Shown here piece by piece: positions 7,070 to 11,455 of a stretch of DNA of 11,455 bases. Made by a program: the position numbers and the translations under genes. Within the stretch, counting starts at the first letter, position 1. Each line of letters opens with the position of its first letter. The notes under the pieces were generated by a model. That model was not told the origin of the DNA, did no database searches, and saw only the letters and a program-made list of their open reading frames with translations. The stretch is from CAZPHU01 sp964419255 (GTDB lineage: Bacteria; Fibrobacterota; Chitinivibrionia; Chitinivibrionales; CAYFVL01), in the NCBI GenBank assembly GCA_964419255.1, contig CAYQOU010000091.1, positions 1-11,455 on the forward strand. The letters run 5' to 3'.

Positions 7070-9676
7070 CTACTTGAGTATGCACATAACTTTTCTGAAA
7101 AGCATTTTGCTCGCCCCGGCCTGAACAGTGGTGACATATATCCCTTTTGCTTCGATTATTGTAGACAGTGGCAGTACAGTTTTTTCATTTACTGCCTTTT
7201 CGAAGAGCAGTCTTCCCTTCAGATCGTAGACCCGAGCGGTCAGCATCTCTTTTGAGCCATCTATCGACAGTGTATTCCCGATGCATTTAATCGCTCCGTC
7301 CACAATTCTTTGTCGGGTAAAAACCGCATCAGTCTCATTTTGCGCCCAGCTTTCCGGCATGCGTACTGCGACACCACGCCCGGCCGTACTGCGGTATACT
7401 ACACCGAAGGTGTTGGCATCCCCTCGCACGAAATTGCCGTTTGCCAGGGCACCATACTGATGCATTTCGTCATCGAGTCTGACCCAGGACACCGCCTCAT
7501 CGATGGATTGGTAGATACCCTTCACACCGTCGATTGTCCCGTATATATATATCGCCGGATATTCTGCATCAGGAGCGGCTTTGCCAAATCCCACCGCCTC
7601 AGCATGCTGAACCTTTTGAGTGTACCGTGGATCATCTTCCGGGTTGATGTCTACAAACGTTTCGCCACCATCAGTGGAGCGCGCCAGGAAACCTCCATTA
7701 ACGCCGTCCCAGGCGTATCCGACTACCCATACATGCCCCTCCCGACCGGGAGTCACCTGCATGTCGTTAGTCCAGGAGAAATTGCGCTCACTCACCTGTT
7801 CAAACGTCAGCCCCTTATCGGTGCTTTTGTAGATGGTTCCACCGAAAGCGTAAAACACGTCTGAGTTTACCGGGTCAGCCGTCGGATATGGCCCCTGATG
7901 AGAAATTCCGCTACATTCTGTCCACGTTTCCCCCCAGTCAGCCGTGCGATACATGACGTTTCTTCCCTCCGGAGCCCACAGCACTACTTCACCGTCCGAT
8001 GATATCGCAATATCTCCCTTGTAATTTATACCGGGCTCGGGATGCGTCACAAACCTGGTCCAGCTTTTCGCAGTATCGGTTGAGTAGTAGAGAGGAAACA
8101 CATACTCATCATCCTCAGCATCCTTATCGTTTCCACCGACCCTCACCACTATGGCAGGATTTTGTTTGGCATAATCGATACCGGTTGTTGAACCCATCAT
8201 GGGTGTATGCCGGCTTCCGCTGACCGGCTGGGTAATGTCATCATGCACAAATCCATCATAGTCGAGGATAACGGTGATCAGAGGTCCTCCCGGGATGCTG
8301 ACCAGATCCATCGGGACAGTTTCCTCCAGTCCTCTGACGGTGAAATTCCACCTGAAACGCTCCCCCGGTGAAAAATCATCCGCCATATAGATACCATTAC
8401 CAGAAGTCACAAAAACCCGTTTCGGATCAAACGGATCGAATTCTATACTTCCCGCCCAGTGTATACTCTCACCCTCTATCCAGTTGTAGCCGTTTTTGTT
8501 CAGCACAGCGATCGGAGCATCATCGGGCACGCTGCCGATTTCATCATCTCCGATATCGCCAAACACACTCGTCCAACTCTCCCCGCCATCGGTTGTGGCG
8601 AATATCTTATCCCCCCATCCGGCACGCGCCGAATTATCCCAGCGCTGTGGTTTCCAGACATTGATCGATGATACCACAATATGGTTGGAATCGGCATGAT
8701 CCATGGAAATTCCCCCGAATCCCCCCAAATGGGCGTCCCATTGCGTCTGGTCAGCATATTCCGGATGTGGCGGATCATCGATCCAGTTCTCCGGGGAAAT
8801 ATCGGTCCAGCTCTGCTCCCGGGTATCGTATTTGAGCACTGCACCGCGACTTATGGTTACTCCGTTGCCAAAACCGGGCCCGGCGCCATTAGCCACCGTC
8901 GTGTATAGATAACGACCACCGGGAGTAAGCACCGCCCGCTGAGGCATCACCTGTTTGGAAAGCTCCGGCATCGGTATCAGCGTCCAGCTCTCTCCAGCAT
9001 CATCACTCACATACAGGTTTTCATCGGTGGTAGACATGCCCGCATAGATTCTCCGGGTAACCCCGGATTCCACCCGGTTTTTATCGAACAGCACAAAGCA
9101 GATTCCCAGTCCGTTTGACGGTGCGGTCAGACCGCTGACCTGAGTCCAGGTATCTCCCCTGTCGCTGCTTTTCCATAGCCCATCATCACGAGTTCCGCAG
9201 AAAAGGATATCGGGGTTGTTGGGATCGACCGCAAGTCGCTCCCCATTCTGACGTCCGTATCCGTTACCGTGTGTTTTGAATTGAGAGGTGACATTTATCG
9301 TATCGAAGCTGCTACCGTAATCATCGGAACGGAGGATCATGGTCTTGCCTTCGTTCCAGTAATCGGTGCCGGCAAGCATGTATATCCGTTGCGGGTTGGA
9401 TGGATCCAGCGCAAGGGCATCGATACCAAAAAGCCCCATGTCATTTGGGCCGACCCAGTCGGTGATCGGTATCCAGGACCGGGTAGATTCTTCCCAGCGA
9501 TACGCTCCCCCAACATCCGTGCGGGCATAAAGGAGGTTTTCTTCTGCTTTTGAGGTGATAATGGCAGAGACAAAGCCGCCACCTCCCATGGTGACGGTTC
9601 CCCAGGTGTATTCCCCGGCACTCAGACCGAAACCCAGAGACAGTATCAGGCATAGAAATCGTACGTGTTTAACCAT
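7070..9676 (-). CDS. Secreted GH74 xyloglucanase-type endoglucanase with C-terminal sorting domain
   Basis: An 868-residue enzyme. The ATG at 9676 is preceded by GGAGG 8 nt upstream (9685-9689) and opens a signal peptide (basic MVKHVR, hydrophobic core, likely cleavage near GLSA|GEY). The frame extends upstream to another ATG at 9745, but that would bury the signal peptide. The body is a GH74 double beta-propeller. YARTDVGGAYRW contains the expected catalytic base D54. LDYDGFVHDD contains the expected acid D472. At least nine Asp-box/BNR turns are visible, including residues 117-124, 170-177, 224-231, 361-368, 532-539, 578-585, 618-625, 667-674 and 724-731. Residues about 814-868 are a sorting tail (RVYDLKGRLLFE, KGIYVTTVQAG, basic end) as used by type IX secretion. 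No carbohydrate-binding module is present. It probably cuts xyloglucan outside the cell; the exact substrate and endo/exo mode cannot be read from sequence. The AraC regulator follows on the same strand. Confidence 0.93.
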   Translation of the reverse strand: MVKHVRFLCLILSLGFGLSAGEYTWGTVTMGGGGFVSAIITSKAEENLLYARTDVGGAYRWEESTRSWIPITDWVGPNDMGLFGIDALALDPSNPQRIYMLAGTDYWNEGKTMILRSDDYGSSFDTINVTSQFKTHGNGYGRQNGERLAVDPNNPDILFCGTRDDGLWKSSDRGDTWTQVSGLTAPSNGLGICFVLFDKNRVESGVTRRIYAGMSTTDENLYVSDDAGESWTLIPMPELSKQVMPQRAVLTPGGRYLYTTVANGAGPGFGNGVTISRGAVLKYDTREQSWTDISPENWIDDPPHPEYADQTQWDAHLGGFGGISMDHADSNHIVVSSINVWKPQRWDNSARAGWGDKIFATTDGGESWTSVFGDIGDDEIGSVPDDAPIAVLNKNGYNWIEGESIHWAGSIEFDPFDPKRVFVTSGNGIYMADDFSPGERFRWNFTVRGLEETVPMDLVSIPGGPLITVILDYDGFVHDDITQPVSGSRHTPMMGSTTGIDYAKQNPAIVVRVGGNDKDAEDDEYVFPLYYSTDTAKSWTRFVTHPEPGINYKGDIAISSDGEVVLWAPEGRNVMYRTADWGETWTECSGISHQGPYPTADPVNSDVFYAFGGTIYKSTDKGLTFEQVSERNFSWTNDMQVTPGREGHVWVVGYAWDGVNGGFLARSTDGGETFVDINPEDDPRYTQKVQHAEAVGFGKAAPDAEYPAIYIYGTIDGVKGIYQSIDEAVSWVRLDDEMHQYGALANGNFVRGDANTFGVVYRSTAGRGVAVRMPESWAQNETDAVFTRQRIVDGAIKCIGNTLSIDGSKEMLTARVYDLKGRLLFEKAVNEKTVLPLSTIIEAKGIYVTTVQAGASKMLFRKVMCILK

Positions 9677-9830
9677 GACCTTCGCCTCCATACAGCATGA
9701 ACTTTGCAGCTTAGCCCTATGCTTTAAAATAATTCCACTACACATCTTTTGCCAGAAAAGTTTTATTTAATGCATGCGCTGGACATTTCTTCCCGGCTTT
9801 TCCTCGTACTTCTACTACACAACCGCTCAC
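9677..9830 (-). promoter_or_regulatory. Upstream region of the GH74 gene
   Basis: Contains the Shine-Dalgarno GGAGG (9685-9689, minus strand) that fixes the GH74 start. Further upstream is an AT-rich stretch (about 9722-9775) with TATTTT- and TTTTCTG-like boxes that could form a promoter; no match is strong. No sigma-54 site was found: a TGGC is present but without the matching TTGC. Confidence 0.35.
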
Positions 9831-10073
9831 TTACTCCTTGTTATTGTATGATATTCAGGTCTTTGATCAAAGGTTTTGGTGGTGTAATATCGATCTCGAC
9901 ATAACTATATGCCTGTGTGTCAGCGATAATGATTGAGGTGAGTGGATCAGACATTCTCAGCGACGATACCCCGCCGAGGGACGACTATGTTGTAAAACCG
10001 GCTATCCCCGAGGCTGTCATTGCGACTGTAAAGAGACATTATGAGAAAAGCGGGAAAATGATACCAGCTCCTA
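9831..10073 (+). pseudogene. Decayed response-regulator receiver domain
   Basis: Across three plus-strand frames the translation recalls a receiver domain in the correct order. SLLLYDIQVFD (from about 9831) matches the phosphorylation-site strand (the D of YDIQ). GFGGVIS follows after a frame change near 9870. Then, from 9917, comes a longer open piece: SAIMIEVSGSD (the beta-4 strand ending in Ser), RDDYVVKPAIPEAV with the conserved Lys-Pro, and a final helix ATVKRHYEKS. At least two frameshifts are needed, no start codon or upstream half is recognisable, and no output domain follows. The last frame runs into the 3' end of the VOC gene (10071). The KP motif is the strong evidence; the upstream pieces are weaker. 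Whether it was a stand-alone regulator or part of a hybrid kinase cannot be told. Confidence 0.5.
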
Positions 10074-10496
10074 GCTGTCTTCGGTATCAATCATCCATGC
10101 AATGCCATACCTGTCGATAAACGATGCAAACAAATCACCCCAGAACATCTTTTCAAGCGGCATCTCAATCTTTCCCCCGGCGGAAAGCTTCTTGTAGATC
10201 TGCTCTGCTTCCTTTCTGGTTTCGGGGCTCAGCATGATATACATATTGTTGCCGGCAGTCAACTTCTGACCCATCTCTTCGGTAACATCAGAGCCCATAA
10301 GCACCGTGCCGTCGCCTATGGGAAGCGACATATGCATAATAAGCTCCCCTGTGTCCTCCGGCATAGGACTCTCCGATGGCGGCATCTCATTGTAGCGCAT
10401 AAGCGAAGAAAATTCGCCGCCAAACACCGATCTGTAAAAATTAAACGCCTCTTCACAGGTACCGTCGAAATTCAGATACGGATGTACTCTAATCAT
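10071..10496 (-). CDS. VOC-family PhnB-like protein
   Basis: A 141-residue protein of the PhnB / glyoxalase-bleomycin-resistance (VOC) superfamily. It shows the family start VHPYLNFDGTCEEAFNFYRSVFGGE (split here: VHPYLNFDGT, CEEAFNFYRSVFGGE, residues 4-28) and the ending MFWGDLFASFIDRYGIAWMI (117-136). Members fold as paired beta-alpha-beta-beta-beta units and usually dimerise. Many PhnB-like proteins have no known substrate, and despite the name most are not tied to phosphonate use. The start at 10496 is chosen because GGAGG (10504-10508) lies 7 nt upstream; a longer frame up to 10526 would place this site inside the gene. The gene is divergent from the TspO gene. Its 3' end overlaps the decayed receiver frame on the other strand. 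Function unknown. Confidence 0.88.
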   Translation of the reverse strand: MIRVHPYLNFDGTCEEAFNFYRSVFGGEFSSLMRYNEMPPSESPMPEDTGELIMHMSLPIGDGTVLMGSDVTEEMGQKLTAGNNMYIMLSPETRKEAEQIYKKLSAGGKIEMPLEKMFWGDLFASFIDRYGIAWMIDTEDS

Positions 10497-10676
10497 GATA
10501 ATTCCTCCTTCGCGGTTAATGGGCACAATATACCCTGCAATCTATATACCATGACTCCCGTTCTTCGCGAAGCCCATAGTTCAAATGGTAAAGTTCGGGT
10601 ATGCACCCGGAAAAAGTGGTCCATAAATTGCACTAAGGATGTATGAGTTGTAAATTAAAACGATCTCCCAGGCCGG
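10497..10676. promoter_or_regulatory. Divergent promoter region between VOC and TspO genes
   Basis: 180 bp that must hold both promoters. On the minus strand a TATATT box lies about 30 bp upstream of the VOC start, without a good -35. Two symmetric sites are seen: the 10-bp palindrome CTTCGCGAAG (10563-10572) and a GGGT-ATGC-ACCC stem (10597-10608) that extends to TTC/GAA with one bulged G. Either could be an operator. Confidence 0.4.
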
Positions 10677-11072
10677 ATGGAACAGATCATGAACTGGTAC
10701 GAAAATCTCAATCGTCCCCCGCTCACCCCACCCTCCTGGGTGTTCAGCCCGGTCTGGACCGTTCTCTATGTGATGATCGCTCTTTCGATAATCGTCTACG
10801 TTCGATCAACCCTTAAGCAGCGGCCCCTACGGATGTATGCGCTTATTGGGCTTCATCTGGCCGCGAATCTCGCCTGGAGCGGTATATTCTTCGGGCTTCA
10901 GAAGCCCGGCTGGGCGCTTTTGGATATTGCGGTGATAGACGTGACGCTTATTCTTATGGTCCTGGGATTTTGGAAAGTGTCCCGGGCTGCCTCCATCCTT
11001 CTGTGGCCATACCTGGGATGGGTGCTTTTTGCGACCTATCTTAACGCGGGAATTTTCCTGCTCAACAGATGA
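10677..11072 (+). CDS. Short TspO/MBR family membrane protein
   Basis: A 131-residue integral membrane protein of the TspO / peripheral-type benzodiazepine receptor (tryptophan-rich sensory) family. Diagnostic parts: NWYENLNRPPLTPPSWVF (6-23), PVWTVLYVMIALS (25-37), LAANLAWSGIFFG (61-73), and WPYLGWVLFATYLN (110-123). Relatives bind porphyrins or related ligands and affect stress responses; the role here is unknown. Four membrane helices are visible (about 22-42, 53-72, 78-97, 108-129). TspO normally has five and about 150-160 residues; the first helix, which should precede WYENL, is absent. An in-frame stop (TAA) lies about 20 bp upstream, so it is not simply a misplaced start. A second ATG at 10689 is an alternative start (127 residues, MNWYENL), and neither has a strong Shine-Dalgarno. 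It could be a naturally short subfamily or a 5'-truncated gene. Confidence 0.85.
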   Translation: MEQIMNWYENLNRPPLTPPSWVFSPVWTVLYVMIALSIIVYVRSTLKQRPLRMYALIGLHLAANLAWSGIFFGLQKPGWALLDIAVIDVTLILMVLGFWKVSRAASILLWPYLGWVLFATYLNAGIFLLNR

Positions 11073-11455
11073 TGAGCCTCATCGAGCAGGGGCGGATCGG
11101 AAAATAACAAAACCGCGGGATACAGATGCAATACATGTCTTTTCCCGGTTGTCACCAGAGTTGGCGCAGGGGTATACTCACCGGCACCAATACCATACCC
11201 GCTGTCCCGGGGCAAAAAGTCCCGGCACAATCCCGATCTCATCCGGAATAAATCCCCGCATCTACTGCGAGACTCTGATCCTGAAATTTTACACTTGTTG
11301 CTTTCAGGATTGACCAGATGGGCTTGCGCTGGAAGCTGTCCTGCACAAGTTTAGTCCCCGGTTCTCCACCCGTTTACCAGATGGTAAAGATTATGCTTGC
11401 CGTCGCGAATTTCACAGCCATCCCCGAACTCTACTTGCTACTTTCGGGAGCCGTT
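11073..11455. other. Terminal stretch without a secure gene
   Basis: No gene can be assigned with confidence. A small GATGA-GCC-TCATC hairpin (11071-11083) overlaps the TspO stop without a T run. The minus strand has a 68-codon frame (11036-11242), and an open piece reading EIRDGKHNLYHLVNGWRTGD before a stop; neither resembles a family I know. A 6-bp inverted repeat, TTTACC-AGAT-GGTAAA, lies at about 11373-11388. Confidence 0.35.
11318..11455 (+). CDS. Possible partial ORF running off the window edge
   Basis: From an ATG at about 11318 the frame stays open to the window end (46 codons), starting MGLRWKLSCTSLVPG and continuing MVKIMLAVANFTAIPELYLLLSGAV at the edge (quoted pieces VKIMLAVANF, AIPELYLLLSGAV). 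AGGA lies about 8 nt upstream of the ATG and could serve as a ribosome binding site. I recognise no domain. The opposite strand also carries short open pieces here, so this may be chance. The sequence beyond the edge is needed to judge it. Confidence 0.2.
   Translation, partial: MGLRWKLSCTSLVPGSPPVYQMVKIMLAVANFTAIPELYLLLSGAV

Noticed and set aside
7310..9553. Several long ORFs on the plus strand opposite the GH74 gene (up to 184 codons)
   Set aside because: They are antisense shadows of a clear, motif-complete gene and show no domain of their own.
9677..9745. Longer GH74 start at 9745
   Set aside because: It would place 23 residues before a normal signal peptide. The ATG at 9676 has a good Shine-Dalgarno at the right spacing.

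Overview
The window looks like chromosomal DNA of a Gram-negative, polysaccharide-degrading bacterium. The best guess is the FCB group, possibly Fibrobacterota (Chitinivibrionia-like). This rests on two type IX secretion-style C-terminal sorting domains (the GH74 enzyme tail and an orphan tail at 5267-5644), a secreted GH74 enzyme, and a membrane-spanning AraC regulator with a carbohydrate-module-like outer domain. The taxonomic placement is inference. No rRNA, tRNA, CRISPR array or intact mobile element was found.

Layout. 202-2673 (+) encodes a three-domain acyl-activating enzyme (AMP-forming ligase, built-in acyl carrier, PlsC acyltransferase), converging on recQ (2764-4584, -). From 4585 to 5266 there is no convincing gene. 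This stretch holds a long rod-like inverted repeat (4715-4856), a 15-bp direct repeat (5066-5080 and 5175-5189) and a GC-rich hairpin (5232-5261). The minus-strand block 5267-9676 reads, in transcription order: a secreted GH74 xyloglucanase-type enzyme (7070-9676), a transmembrane AraC-family regulator (5635-6783) and an orphan sorting-domain remnant (5267-5644). From about 9830 to 10073 lies a decayed response-regulator receiver domain. A PhnB-like VOC protein (10071-10496, -) and a short TspO/MBR membrane protein (10677-11072, +) are divergently arranged. The last 380 bases hold no secure gene, only a low-confidence ORF running off the edge.

How it may work together. GH74 and the AraC regulator are the one pair with a plausible joint role: the enzyme is exported to cut xyloglucan, and the regulator's extracytoplasmic domain could sense released oligosaccharide and act on DNA through its cytoplasmic HTH. 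The orphan sorting tail directly abutting the regulator suggests that a second exported protein gene once stood there. The other genes (lipid acylation, DNA repair, VOC, TspO) look like unrelated housekeeping or accessory functions. Two gene remnants and long gene-free stretches suggest a genome region undergoing rearrangement and decay.
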